From: Actinocorallia sp039871655
Lineage (GTDB): Bacteria; Actinomycetota; Actinomycetes; Streptosporangiales; Streptosporangiaceae
Direction of reading: 5' to 3'
Assembly (NCBI RefSeq): GCF_039871655.1
Contig: NZ_JBDPLZ010000013.1
Span: forward strand, 62,001 to 126,000
DNA length: 64,000 nucleotides
The first letter of the stretch is position 1. The number at the start of each line of letters is the position of its first letter. Shown here piece by piece: positions 25,618-36,971 of the stretch. The notes beneath the pieces are model-generated. The model ran no database searches, was not told the origin of the DNA, and saw only the letters and a list, made by a program, of their open reading frames with translations. The translations under genes and the position numbers were made by a program.

Positions 25618-27138
25618 GTGGCACTTGAACTTCGGGGCATCACCAAACGTTTCGGCTCACTGGTGGCCAACGACGCGATCGACCTGGAGATCGGTCCGGG
25701 GGAGATCCACTGCCTGGTCGGCGAGAACGGCGCGGGCAAATCGACGCTGATGAACATCCTCTACGGGCTCTACCAGCCCGACGAGGGCGAGATCCGGATC
25801 GACGGGAAGCCGCTGGTGCTCGACGGTCCGCGCTCGGCGATCAACGCCGGGATCGGGATGGTCCACCAGCACTTCATGCTCGTGCCCGTCTTCACCGTCG
25901 CCGAGAACGTCATGCTCGGCGACGAGCGGGTCAAGGGCCCCTTCCTGGACCACGCCGCGGCCCGCAGGCACGTCCGTGAGGTCTCCGAGCGGTACGGCCT
26001 GGCCGTCGACCCCGACGCGACGGTCGGTGAGCTGCCCGTCGGCGTGCAGCAGCGCGTCGAGATCGTCAAAGCGCTCACCCGGGACGCGAAGATCCTCATC
26101 CTGGACGAGCCCACCGCCGTCCTCACCCCGCAGGAGATCCAGGAGCTGTTCACCGTCATGCGCCGGCTGCGCGAGGCGGGGACGTCCATCGTCTTCATCA
26201 CCCACAAGCTCAAGGAGGTCAAGGCGGTCGCCGACCGGATCACCGTGATCCGGCGCGGGGCGGTCGTCGGGACCGCGACCCCGGACGCCTCCGAGACCGA
26301 GCTGGCCTCGCTGATGGTCGGCCGCCAGGTCCGACTGCGGGTGGAGAAGACCCCCGCAGAGACCGCGGGTCTGGAGCCCGCCTTCTCCGTCCGCGACCTG
26401 ACGGTGCGCAACCCGGCCGGGAAGGCCGTCGTGGACGGCATCGGCTTCGACATCATGCCCGGGGAGGTCCTGGGCGTCGCCGGCGTCCAGGGCAACGGGC
26501 AGACCGAGCTCGCCCAGGCGATCCTCGGACTCCTCACCCCCGAGAGCGGCTCGATCGTGCTGGACGGTGCCGAGCTGTCGGGCAGGAGCCCGCGGGAGCG
26601 GCTGCACGCCGGGCTCGGCTTCGTCCCCGAGGACCGCGGCAACGACGGGCTCATCGGCACCGAGAGCGTCGCCGAGAACCTCGTCCTCGACCTGTACGAC
26701 CGGCCGCCGTTCGGGCGGCGGGGCACGATGGACGTCGAGGCGGTCCGGCGCAACGCCGCGCAGCGGGTCGAGGAGTTCGACATCCGCACCACCTCCATCG
26801 AGCAGCCCGTCGGCGAGCTCTCCGGCGGCAACCAGCAGAAGGTCGTGGTGGCCAGGGAGATGTCCCGGCCGCTGCGCATGCTGCTGATCTCCCAGCCGAC
26901 CCGCGGCGTGGACGTCGGCGCGATGGAGTTCATCCACCAGCGGATCATCAGGGAACGGGACCAGGGCCGCCCGATCCTGCTGATCTCCACCGAACTCGAC
27001 GAGGTCATGGCGATGTCCGACCGCGTCGCGGTGATGTACGGAGGCAGGATCGCGGCCATCGTGTCCGCGGACACCCCCACGGAGAAGATCGGTCTGCTCA
27101 TGGCCGGAGCGAACCCCGAGGACGTCGTCGATGAGTGA
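25618..27138 (+). CDS. nucleoside/sugar-type ABC transporter ATPase (two ATPase domains)
   Basis: 506 residues with two fused ABC domains, as in RbsA/NupA. Domain 1: GENGAGKST, VQQRVEIVKAL signature region, ILDEPTAVL. Domain 2: GVQGNGQTEL (degenerate Walker A without Lys), LSGGNQQKVVVAREM, LISQPTRGVDVGA. The GVQGNGQ change is common in this family. GTG 25618 is preceded by GGGGAGG seven bases upstream; a TTG at 25600 is an alternative. The end overlaps the first permease. Confidence 0.94.
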   Translation: MALELRGITKRFGSLVANDAIDLEIGPGEIHCLVGENGAGKSTLMNILYGLYQPDEGEIRIDGKPLVLDGPRSAINAGIGMVHQHFMLVPVFTVAENVMLGDERVKGPFLDHAAARRHVREVSERYGLAVDPDATVGELPVGVQQRVEIVKALTRDAKILILDEPTAVLTPQEIQELFTVMRRLREAGTSIVFITHKLKEVKAVADRITVIRRGAVVGTATPDASETELASLMVGRQVRLRVEKTPAETAGLEPAFSVRDLTVRNPAGKAVVDGIGFDIMPGEVLGVAGVQGNGQTELAQAILGLLTPESGSIVLDGAELSGRSPRERLHAGLGFVPEDRGNDGLIGTESVAENLVLDLYDRPPFGRRGTMDVEAVRRNAAQRVEEFDIRTTSIEQPVGELSGGNQQKVVVAREMSRPLRMLLISQPTRGVDVGAMEFIHQRIIRERDQGRPILLISTELDEVMAMSDRVAVMYGGRIAAIVSADTPTEKIGLLMAGANPEDVVDE

Positions 27139-28414
27139 ACATCCCGAGAAGAAGCCGGCGCCCGAGGCGTCCGCGGACGAGAAGGCGCCGCGGCCCGGCG
27201 GCGCCAAGCGGGTGCTGGACGAGATCCTCGAGGGCTCCTGGCTGGTCACCGCGCTGGCCGTCGTCCTCGCGCTGTTCTTCGGCGCGATCCTCATCATCGT
27301 CTCGGACGAGGAGGTGCGCGGCACCTTCTCGTACTTCTTCGCCGCGCCGGGCGACGCGCTGTCCGCGTCGTGGACCGCGGTCAGCGAGGCCTACGGGGCC
27401 CTGTTCCGCGGCGCGATCTGGAACCCCGACAACTCCTGGAACGTGGCCACCGCGATCGGGCCGTTCAGCGAGACGCTCACCGAGGCCACCCCGCTGCTGC
27501 TCGGCGGCCTGGCCATCGGGCTGGCCTTCCGCGCCGGCCTGTTCAACATCGGCGGCCAGGGACAGCTGATCATGGGGGCGATCTGCGCGACCGTGGTCGG
27601 CTTCTCGCTGGAGGGACCGCCCGTCGTCGCGGCGGTGCTCGCGGTGCTGGCCGGCATCGCCGGCGGCGCCCTCTACGGCGCGCTGGTCGGGTTCCTCAAG
27701 GCCAGGACCGGCGCGCACGAGGTGATCGTCACGATCATGCTCAACTACACGGCCGTCTACTTCCTGGTCTGGCTGATCACCACGGACGCGGTCAAGAACC
27801 CCGACCGGTACGAGCCGCTGTCGAAGTCGGTGTCGGAGGCGGCCGAGCTGCCCAAGCTGCTCTCCTGGCTGCCGGAGGGCGGCGGGAGCCTGCGGCTCCA
27901 CACGGGGCTGCTGATCGCGATCGCCGCCGTGTTCTTCTGCTGGTGGCTGCTGGGCCGCTCCACCCTGGGCTTCGAGTTGCGCGCGGTCGGCGCGAACCCG
28001 GCGGCCGCCCGCACCGCCGGCATGAGCGTGGGCAGGAGCCAGATCATGGCGATGCTCATCTCCGGCGGGCTGATGGGCATCGTCGGCGCGACCCAGGTGC
28101 TGGGCACCGCCAACGCCAACAACGCGCTCACCCCCTCCATCGACGCGGGCCTGGGCTTCACCGCCATCACCGTGGCGCTGCTGGGCCGCGCCTCTCCGGT
28201 CGGGACGGTCTTCGCCGCGATCCTGTTCGGCGCACTGCAGGCCGGAGGCCGCGCGATGCAGGCGTCGGCCGGGATCTCCATCGAGATCGTGACGGTCCTC
28301 CAGGCGCTCATCGTGCTGTTCGTGGCCGCGCCGCCGCTGGTCCGCGGCCTCTTCCGCCTCAAGGGCACCGGAGGGTCCCAGGCCGCACTCGCTTCGAAGG
28401 GATGGAACGGATGA
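27131..28414 (+). CDS. nucleoside ABC transporter permease 1 (BPD_transp_2)
   Basis: 427-residue LivM/RbsC-type permease with an acidic/proline-rich N-terminal tail (about 35 residues) and about ten helices. Typical strings: LFNIGGQGQLIMGAI, AHEVIVTIMLNYTA, ELRAVGANPAAARTAGM, GFTAITVALLGRASPVG. Start overlaps the ATPase end by 8 nt; its stop overlaps permease 2. Confidence 0.93.
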   Translation: MSEHPEKKPAPEASADEKAPRPGGAKRVLDEILEGSWLVTALAVVLALFFGAILIIVSDEEVRGTFSYFFAAPGDALSASWTAVSEAYGALFRGAIWNPDNSWNVATAIGPFSETLTEATPLLLGGLAIGLAFRAGLFNIGGQGQLIMGAICATVVGFSLEGPPVVAAVLAVLAGIAGGALYGALVGFLKARTGAHEVIVTIMLNYTAVYFLVWLITTDAVKNPDRYEPLSKSVSEAAELPKLLSWLPEGGGSLRLHTGLLIAIAAVFFCWWLLGRSTLGFELRAVGANPAAARTAGMSVGRSQIMAMLISGGLMGIVGATQVLGTANANNALTPSIDAGLGFTAITVALLGRASPVGTVFAAILFGALQAGGRAMQASAGISIEIVTVLQALIVLFVAAPPLVRGLFRLKGTGGSQAALASKGWNG

Positions 28415-29700
28415 CGGCCACGGCTCTGCCGCAGGAGGGCCTCGCCCCGGCGGGGGCGGGAATGGCGCGCGGACGCCTCTACGGCGGCATCGCGATGATC
28501 GTCGTCGGGCTGTACGGGGCCTGGGCGTTCGGCCTGGGCAGCCGCACCGACGGGGTCGACACCCGGTTCGTGCTGAACCTCACCACGGCGACCGGCCTGA
28601 CGCTGCCCGATCTGACGTTCCCCGCCGGTCCGGTCGCGCTGGCGCTGGCCGTCCTGGCCGTGCTGTGCGGGGCGGCGAAGCTGGCGGTCCCGTTGTCCGG
28701 GCGGCTCAACGCCACGGTGACGGGCGTGTTCCTGTTCTGCTACGTGCTGGCCTTCATGGTCTGGGCGGCGGCGGGCCGGAGCCTGAACCTCGCGGCGGTC
28801 ATGGAGGCGACGCTCCTGGCGGCCGTGCCGCTGGTCCTGGGCGCGCTGGCGGGCGTCATGGGCGAACGCTCCGGCGTCATCAACGTGGGCATCGAAGGCC
28901 AGTTCCTCCTGGGGGCGTGCACCGCCGCCTTCACCGCGTCCGTGACGGACTCGCTGTGGGCGGCCTTGTTCGCGGGCAGCCTGGCCGGCGCCCTGTTCGG
29001 GCTGCTGCTGGCGGTCTTCGCCCAGCGCTACCTGGTGGAGCAGGTCGTCCTGGGCGTCGTCCTGACGATGCTGGCCACCGGCCTGACGGGCTTCTTCTAC
29101 GAGCGCGTCATGCAGAGCGACACCGCCGCCTACAACGAGGCCCTGGCCTTCTCCAAGATCAGGATTCCGCTGCTGTCGGAGCTCCCGGTGATCGGCCCGG
29201 TGCTGTTCGCCCAGAACATCCTCGTCTACCTGACGATGGCGCTCCTGGTGGTCGTGCACGTCGCGCTGTTCCACACCCGCTGGGGCCTGCGCACCCGGGC
29301 CGTCGGCGAGCACCCCACCGCCGCCGACACCGTCGGCATCAACGTCATCCGCACCCGCTACGTGAACATGTTCCTGGGCGGCCTGATCGCGGGCCTGGGC
29401 GGTGTCTGGCTCACCATCGGCCTGAACATCAGCTTCAACAAGAACATGGCCGCGGGCCAGGGCTTCATCGCGCTGGCCGCCGTCATCTTCGGCCGCTGGT
29501 CTCCGGTGGGCGCCCTGTGGGCGGCACTCCTCTTCGGCTTCGCGGGAGGACTCTCCAACGCCGTCCAGCCGCTGCAGACCCCCGTCCCCACGTCCTTCCT
29601 GTCGATGCTCCCCTACCTGGCGACGATCTTCGCCGTGGCGGGCCTCGTCGGTTACGTCCGGGCCCCCGCCGCCGACGGCCAGCCCTACACCAAGGGCTGA
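28411..29700 (+). CDS. nucleoside ABC transporter permease 2 (BPD_transp_2)
   Basis: 429-residue second permease. ATG 28411 overlaps the stop of permease 1 (ATGA); ATG 28402 would add three residues. Strings: MGERSGVINVGIEGQFLLGA, VEQVVLGVVLTMLATGLTGF, RTRAVGEHPTAADTVGIN, GQGFIALAAVIFGRWSPVGA. The extended N-terminus holds three extra helices before the conserved core. Last gene of the importer operon. Confidence 0.93.
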   Translation: MTATALPQEGLAPAGAGMARGRLYGGIAMIVVGLYGAWAFGLGSRTDGVDTRFVLNLTTATGLTLPDLTFPAGPVALALAVLAVLCGAAKLAVPLSGRLNATVTGVFLFCYVLAFMVWAAAGRSLNLAAVMEATLLAAVPLVLGALAGVMGERSGVINVGIEGQFLLGACTAAFTASVTDSLWAALFAGSLAGALFGLLLAVFAQRYLVEQVVLGVVLTMLATGLTGFFYERVMQSDTAAYNEALAFSKIRIPLLSELPVIGPVLFAQNILVYLTMALLVVVHVALFHTRWGLRTRAVGEHPTAADTVGINVIRTRYVNMFLGGLIAGLGGVWLTIGLNISFNKNMAAGQGFIALAAVIFGRWSPVGALWAALLFGFAGGLSNAVQPLQTPVPTSFLSMLPYLATIFAVAGLVGYVRAPAADGQPYTKG

Positions 29701-29787
29701 CCGCCGGGCGCGCCGCAACCCTTCTCTCGGATTCGGAGAACTGCGTACGCTGGCGGTGACGTTTCCCTACGATGCCGGGAGCAGAAC

Positions 29788-30462
29788 GTGAACGAGGGGG
29801 CACCAAAGGTGATCACTGCTGTTCTCTCCCGCCTGATCGACCTCCCGGACACGCCACACGCCCTGTTCGTGCGCGGAGAGCTGGCCGACGCGGTCGGCGC
29901 GCGCGAAGGGGACCGCGTCGAGGTCATCGGGGGGGAGGTCGTCGTGTCGCCGGCACCGGCGGTGGATCATGGAGGGATCGTCGAAGACGTCTCCGAAGCG
30001 TTCGTCCTGGCCCGGCGGGAGGACGCCGACCATGTATGGAGATGCCAGCAGGGAGTGAACCTCACCCTGGTCTCCCCGGGGGAGGACTTCGACTTCATAC
30101 CCGATCTGGTGGTGGGGGAGAGCACGACGATCAGGGCCGCGCGGCGGGCCCAAGTAGTCTGCCTCGCTTCGGACGAGGTCGAGCTGGTGCTGGAGGTGAC
30201 GTCGCGGGGGAACGCCTGGCGGGACCGTCCGCCTCTGGACGGGCCCGCCACCAAGTGGACCGCTTACGCGCGCGCGGAGATCCCCTACTACCTGCTGGTC
30301 GACCGGGACCCGAAGGCCGCGCGGGCGGTGCTCTACACGATTCCGCACGCGGCCAACGGCGCCTACCTGGACGAACAGGTGTGGTCCTTCGGGGAGACGA
30401 TCACCTTGCCCGACCCTTTCGGGGTGGAGATCCCCACCGGGGAATGGCTGCCCTGGACGTGA
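29788..30462 (+). CDS. Uma2-family (DUF820) restriction-endonuclease-fold protein
   Basis: 224 residues with the Uma2 pattern: GDRVEVIGGEVVVSPAP at the N-terminus, DFIPDLVVGE (the PD), EVELVLEVTSRGNAWRD (the ExT/S block), KWTAYARAEIPYYLLVDRD. Uma2 proteins are widespread in actinobacteria and cyanobacteria; nuclease activity is presumed from fold, and function is unclear. GTG 29788 is preceded by GGGAGCAG; GTG 29809 is an alternative start. Complete, unlike the stub at 5991. Confidence 0.85.
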   Translation: MNEGAPKVITAVLSRLIDLPDTPHALFVRGELADAVGAREGDRVEVIGGEVVVSPAPAVDHGGIVEDVSEAFVLARREDADHVWRCQQGVNLTLVSPGEDFDFIPDLVVGESTTIRAARRAQVVCLASDEVELVLEVTSRGNAWRDRPPLDGPATKWTAYARAEIPYYLLVDRDPKAARAVLYTIPHAANGAYLDEQVWSFGETITLPDPFGVEIPTGEWLPWT

Positions 30463-30506
30463 GGTGCTCGTCCAGGGCCAGGTGAGCGGGGCGCCGGAGG
30501 GCCGCG

Positions 30507-32906
<2,400 letters not shown>

Positions 32907-32926
32907 ACCGGTCACGCTAGACGCGG

Positions 32927-33373
32927 TCAGAGGGGCGGCGCTTCTCGATTCCTGACAGGTCTGGTCACCTGTTTCGCCACACACGGTGGCACCCCTTCCG
33001 CCGGGTGGGCCGTCTGGTCGCGGTAGGCGCTGGGCGGCATGCCGACCAGTTCGGTGAAGCGGGTGCTGAAGGTGCCCAGGGATGAGCAGCCGACGGCGAA
33101 GCAGACTTCGGTGACGCTGAGGTCGCCGCGGCGCAGTAGTGCCATGGCGCGTTCGATGCGTCGTGTCATCAGGTAGGAGTAGGGGGATTCGCCGTAGGCG
33201 CGCCGGAATTCGCGGCTGAGGTGTCCGGCTGACATGTGGGCGCCGCGGGCGAGTGCCTCGACGTTCAGTGGCTGGGCGTATTCCCGGTCGATCCGGTCAC
33301 GGACACGGCGCAACTGCGCGAGGTCGCTCAGACGCTGCGCCGCGGCGGGTCTGCTGGTCACCTGTGTGATCAT
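32927..33373 (-). CDS. AraC-family transcriptional regulator (DNA-binding domain only)
   Basis: 148 residues comprising just the double helix-turn-helix: LARGAHMSAGHLSREFRRAY for the first, VCFAVGCSSLGTFSTRFTEL for the second, then VGMPPSAYR. No effector domain. Upstream of, and on the same strand as, the UvrA-like gene, so it may control that gene and itself. Confidence 0.9.
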   Translation of the reverse strand: MITQVTSRPAAAQRLSDLAQLRRVRDRIDREYAQPLNVEALARGAHMSAGHLSREFRRAYGESPYSYLMTRRIERAMALLRRGDLSVTEVCFAVGCSSLGTFSTRFTELVGMPPSAYRDQTAHPAEGVPPCVAKQVTRPVRNREAPPL

Positions 33374-33409
33374 GCCACGTCGTGCCGGATTTGCCCACGC
33401 CGCCCGCGG

Positions 33410-34843
33410 TCAGGTCGGGACGGGAGCGGGGAGGTCGGCTATCTCGGCGGTGACGGGGCCCGAGGGGGACTGGACCACGGCCCAGAAGTGCTTGGTCTGG
33501 GAGGGGGCGAACCGGTCGGCGCCCAGGGCGATGCCGGAGGTCTTGGTGCAGAGGCAGAGCTGGGCGAAGCCCTGGGTCGGGGTGCCCAGGATGTAGCGGG
33601 CCGGGGGGATGCGGCGGTCGCCGTCGATGAGTTCGGCGTTGGCCGCGGCCCAGAAGCGGAACTTCAGCCAGGTGCGTTCGGTGTCGTCGGTGAGGCGGCG
33701 GAGGGAGACCTGGCTCGGGCCCGTGTTCGTGAGGGAGTAGGTGAGCAGGGACAGGCCGCCGCCTACGGGACGGAGCGGGTCCACGGCCACGGTGAAGTCC
33801 TGCCGGGCGGCGGGGGGAGCGGCCGGGGCCGTCGCGGACGGACGGGGCTCGGGGCGCTCGGTCCTGGTGAAGGTGATGGTGACCCGGCGGTTGCGGCGGC
33901 GGCCCTCCGGGGTGGTGTTGGGGTAGAGGGGCCTGGCGGAGCCGAAGCCCTCGGTCTCGAAGGTCGCGCCGGGGACGAGGGTCTTCAGGCGCCGGGCGAC
34001 GGACTCGGCCCGTCGCCGGGACAGCGGGCCGTTGATCCCGGCGTCGCCGGTGGAGTCGGCGTGGCCCTCGACCTTGACGGCGCCGCCGGAGACGCGTCCG
34101 GCGGTCTTCTCGATGAGGGCGTCGGCGGCCGGGGTCAGGGTGTGGGATCCGGTGGCGAACAGCACGTCGGCGGAGAGGCTGACCTCGATCTCCTCGCCGT
34201 CGTCGCGCAGTTCGCTCTCGTCGTCCTCGGAGTGGGCGTCCAGCGGGTAGGAGACGGTCTCGCCCACCGGTTCGGGGAAGCCCGGGCCCTCGGGCGGGGA
34301 GTCGCTGATCGGGACGTCCACCAGCGGCGGTGACATCGGGGTCAGCAGGGTGGCGGTCTTCGCGCCGCCGGACGGGGCGGGAAGGACGGCGAAGAACGTC
34401 TTCTGCTCGCCGGGCTCCAGGAAGGACCCGAGGGGGTCGGTCTCGGTGCTGCACACGCAGCCGCCGTCGGTCTGCAGGGGCTTCACCACGCGGCGGGCCG
34501 CCGTGTCCAGGAGGAAGACGCCGCCCGCGCGGTTCATGTCGGGGGTGGCGTCGGTGTCGTCGGCCAGGTGGTTCAGCGGGTCGAAGCTCGTGCTGTCGTT
34601 GTTCGTCACCCGGATCTGCGCGAGGACGTGGTCGCCCTTGTAGCGGTTGAGGCCGACGACCTCCAGCCGGGCCTTGACCTTCGTGTCGACGTCCACGGCC
34701 GCGAGCGCCCGGGGCCCCTGCGGGCCGGACGAGGCGGGGGGCGGCGGCGCGCCGTCTTCGGACGGACGGCCGGCCGGCGGGTCTTCGGAGCTGCTGCAGC
34801 CGACGGCCAGGACGAGAAGGGCGGCGATCGGAAGCACGCGCAT
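33410..34843 (-). CDS. lipoprotein with central OmpA domain and duplicated flanking domains
   Basis: 477 residues. Lipobox LAVGC (Cys16) after a short signal peptide. A central OmpA-like peptidoglycan-binding domain (about 215-335) has VLFATGSHTLTPAAD, VEGHADSTGD and LSRRRAESVARRL, plus PEGRRRNRRV. The flanks look related: before it, GGCVCSTETD...LEPGEQKTFFAVLPAPSGG; after it, LCLCTKTS...FAPSQTKHFWAVVQSPSGP, each with a CxC pair. It probably sits outside the membrane attached to the cell wall. Role unknown. Confidence 0.85.
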   Translation of the reverse strand: MRVLPIAALLVLAVGCSSSEDPPAGRPSEDGAPPPPASSGPQGPRALAAVDVDTKVKARLEVVGLNRYKGDHVLAQIRVTNNDSTSFDPLNHLADDTDATPDMNRAGGVFLLDTAARRVVKPLQTDGGCVCSTETDPLGSFLEPGEQKTFFAVLPAPSGGAKTATLLTPMSPPLVDVPISDSPPEGPGFPEPVGETVSYPLDAHSEDDESELRDDGEEIEVSLSADVLFATGSHTLTPAADALIEKTAGRVSGGAVKVEGHADSTGDAGINGPLSRRRAESVARRLKTLVPGATFETEGFGSARPLYPNTTPEGRRRNRRVTITFTRTERPEPRPSATAPAAPPAARQDFTVAVDPLRPVGGGLSLLTYSLTNTGPSQVSLRRLTDDTERTWLKFRFWAAANAELIDGDRRIPPARYILGTPTQGFAQLCLCTKTSGIALGADRFAPSQTKHFWAVVQSPSGPVTAEIADLPAPVPT

Positions 34844-34923
34844 CGCGGTCTCCAGCGGGTGGGGAGGGCTGGCGGTATCTGCTATTCGATCACTTTTGCC
34901 CGTCCCAGGTCCATGGAAAGAGG

Positions 34924-34950
34924 GACGGCCCCCGGTTTCCGGGGGCCGTC
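34924..34950 (-). terminator. stem-loop after the FAD oxidoreductase
   Basis: GACGGCCCCCGG, loop TTT, CCGGGGGCCGTC: a perfect 12-bp stem directly beyond the oxidoreductase stop on the minus strand. No T run. Confidence 0.8.
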
Positions 34951-34955
34951 AGGCG

Positions 34956-36317
34956 TCAGTCCGACACGGGGAAGTTGCTGCGGAAGACGCCGTTCGGGTC
35001 GCGGCGCCGCTTGACGTCGCGCAGGCGGGCCAGCGTCTCGGCCGGGAAGGCGTCCGCCGCCGCCCCGTCGCTGCGCAGGAACGTGAAGGGCTTGCGTCCG
35101 CTGAGGTGGGGTTCGAGCGCCGTGGCGATCTCTTCCTGGCGGGCGCGGACCGCCTCCTCCAGTTCGGGGGCGAACGTGACGCCGAGCATGCCGAGCAGGT
35201 AGGGCTCGGCCATGGCGCCGCACGCGCCGTCGACGGGACGTGCCAGCGCGCCGCCCAGGTGCCGGACCTGGAGCATCGCCAGCGGGGCGATGCCCTCATG
35301 CCCGGCGGCATCCAGCAGCTTGCCGGCCGCCTCCTCGGTGAACTCGCCGAACAGTTCGCTGCGGTACAGGATCGGCGTCGGGTTCTCCGGCTCGGCGCAG
35401 ATCCCGCCCACCTCTGCGGGGGAGAGCGGGCCGCGGCCGTCGGAGAGCACGCCGGGGACCGAGTCGAGGATCCGGGTGAGCTCCCGGCCCTTGTCCGGGT
35501 CACCCAGGTAGGTGACGTCGATCGTGGCCAGCGGGCCCCGCAGCGCCTCCGGGACGTCCGGGGAGGGCGGCGGGTTGAGCAGGGTGAACCAGGCGGTCAG
35601 CTCGTCGGGCGCGTCCGCGGTCAGCCGCCTGAAGGCCGCCATGACCTCGGAGGCGCGGGCGGCCGGCCAGATGACGCGCCCGCCGTACAGTTCGGAAGCC
35701 GGGTACAGGTCGATCTCCAGCGCGGTGACCAGGGCGAAGTCTCCGCCGCCGCCGCGCAGCGCCCACAGGAGCTCCGGGTCGTCCGCCTGGGTGACGCGGC
35801 GCAGCACGCCCTCGGCGTCGACGATCTCGGCGGCGCGGACGGATCCGGCGGCGAGCCCGTGCTTGCGGCCGAACCAGCTCAGCCCGCCGCCCAGCAGGTA
35901 GCCGGTCGCGGAGACCACGGGCGCGCTGCCGCAGAGCCCGGTCAGCCCGTGCCGGGCGGCCTGGGCCTGGATCTCTCCCCAGCGCGCGCCGGCCTCGATC
36001 CGGGCGACGGACCGGTCGGCGTCGATCTCGATCCCGCGCATCGCCCCGGTGCGCACCAGGATCGTGCCGTTCAGCGCCGTGGTGGCGCCGTGGCCGGACG
36101 CCTGCGCCGCCACGCCGAGCCCGGCCCGCCGGGCGTGGGCGACGACGGCGGCCGCGTCGTGCGCGTCCGCGATCTCCGCCACCGCGCGCACCTCCTGCCG
36201 TACCGACAGGTCCCAGGACGCGGCGGCGGCTTCGAATCCGGGTTCGCCGGGCAGCAGCACCTGCCCCTTCAGTATGTTGCGCAGATCCTCAACCGATGCC
36301 CCGTTTTGCTCGTTCAC
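34956..36317 (-). CDS. FAD-binding oxidoreductase (berberine-bridge-enzyme-like)
   Basis: 453 residues with a PCMH-type FAD_binding_4 domain and a C-terminal BBE segment (RDPNGVFRSNFPV). The FAD loop reads VAAQASGHGAT: the His usually bonded to FAD C8 is kept, but the R-S/G-x-G-H context is altered. GGGLSWFGRKHGLA and LLWALRGGGGDFALVT are typical; no obvious second (cysteinyl) flavin link. Substrate unknown; secondary metabolism is common for the family. Divergent from the PH-like protein at 36416. Confidence 0.87.
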   Translation of the reverse strand: MNEQNGASVEDLRNILKGQVLLPGEPGFEAAAASWDLSVRQEVRAVAEIADAHDAAAVVAHARRAGLGVAAQASGHGATTALNGTILVRTGAMRGIEIDADRSVARIEAGARWGEIQAQAARHGLTGLCGSAPVVSATGYLLGGGLSWFGRKHGLAAGSVRAAEIVDAEGVLRRVTQADDPELLWALRGGGGDFALVTALEIDLYPASELYGGRVIWPAARASEVMAAFRRLTADAPDELTAWFTLLNPPPSPDVPEALRGPLATIDVTYLGDPDKGRELTRILDSVPGVLSDGRGPLSPAEVGGICAEPENPTPILYRSELFGEFTEEAAGKLLDAAGHEGIAPLAMLQVRHLGGALARPVDGACGAMAEPYLLGMLGVTFAPELEEAVRARQEEIATALEPHLSGRKPFTFLRSDGAAADAFPAETLARLRDVKRRRDPNGVFRSNFPVSD

Positions 36318-36415
36318 TATGCCCCTTCATGATTGACGCGGTCGTGGGTGGCGGGGGTTTGGTACAGCTGGTTGGACAGCGGGAAAGTGAGGAAAGTTCG
36401 CACTATCTTGGGAGG

Positions 36416-36967
36416 ATGAAGCCGTTCCGCTCCGTTCTCGGGTGGGTCGCCGGCTGGATCTGGCTGGTCTTCGCCGCCGCGAACCTGGTGGACGTGGCGG
36501 TCCGGGGCCGGGACCAGGCAGCCGCGATCGCCGCCGCGTCCCTGCTGCTGAGCTGCGGCCTGGCCTACGCGCTGGGGCTGCGGCCCCGGGTGGCGGCGGA
36601 GGAGGCGGCGCTGGCCGTTCACAATCCCTTCCGGACCACGAGGCTGCCCTGGAACACGATCACCGGGATCGAGCCGGGGCGGGCGCTGACCGTGCGCTAC
36701 GAGGGCGGCGAGGTCGCGGCGTGGGCGGTGCAGGCCTCCGCGCGCTCCGAGGCGCGGGCCCGGCGGGCGAAACCCGACCCGAAGTTGCCGGGGGACCTGG
36801 CGGACCGGATCGCCGGACGCACGCCCGTCGACTTCGCGGCGGAGCGGCTCGAGGAGGTGCGCGCCAGGTCGCGGGGGGAGGGCGAGGTGACCGTCGCCTG
36901 GTCCTGGCCCGCGCTGCTGGCCGTGGCGGTCCCGCTGGCCGCGCTGGCCGTCCTGCTGGTGCTCTGA
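36416..36967 (+). CDS. PH-like-domain membrane protein
   Basis: 183 residues: two N-terminal helices (about 5-45), a PH-like segment (VHNPFRTTRLPWNTITGIEPG...LTVRYEGGEVAAWAVQ), a basic linker and a C-terminal helix. The layout matches small actinobacterial PH-domain membrane proteins that often neighbour lpdA. GGGAGG directly abuts the ATG, too close to act as a ribosome site; TATCTT seven bases upstream could be a -10 element for leaderless transcription. Ends four bases before the convergent lpdA stop. Confidence 0.75.
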   Translation: MKPFRSVLGWVAGWIWLVFAAANLVDVAVRGRDQAAAIAAASLLLSCGLAYALGLRPRVAAEEAALAVHNPFRTTRLPWNTITGIEPGRALTVRYEGGEVAAWAVQASARSEARARRAKPDPKLPGDLADRIAGRTPVDFAAERLEEVRARSRGEGEVTVAWSWPALLAVAVPLAALAVLLVL

Positions 36968-36971
36968 CCGG

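Noticed and set aside
30463..30506. Terminator between Uma2 and UvrA-like genes
   Set aside because: GGGGCGCC occurs twice as a direct repeat, but no clear stem with a short loop could be formed.
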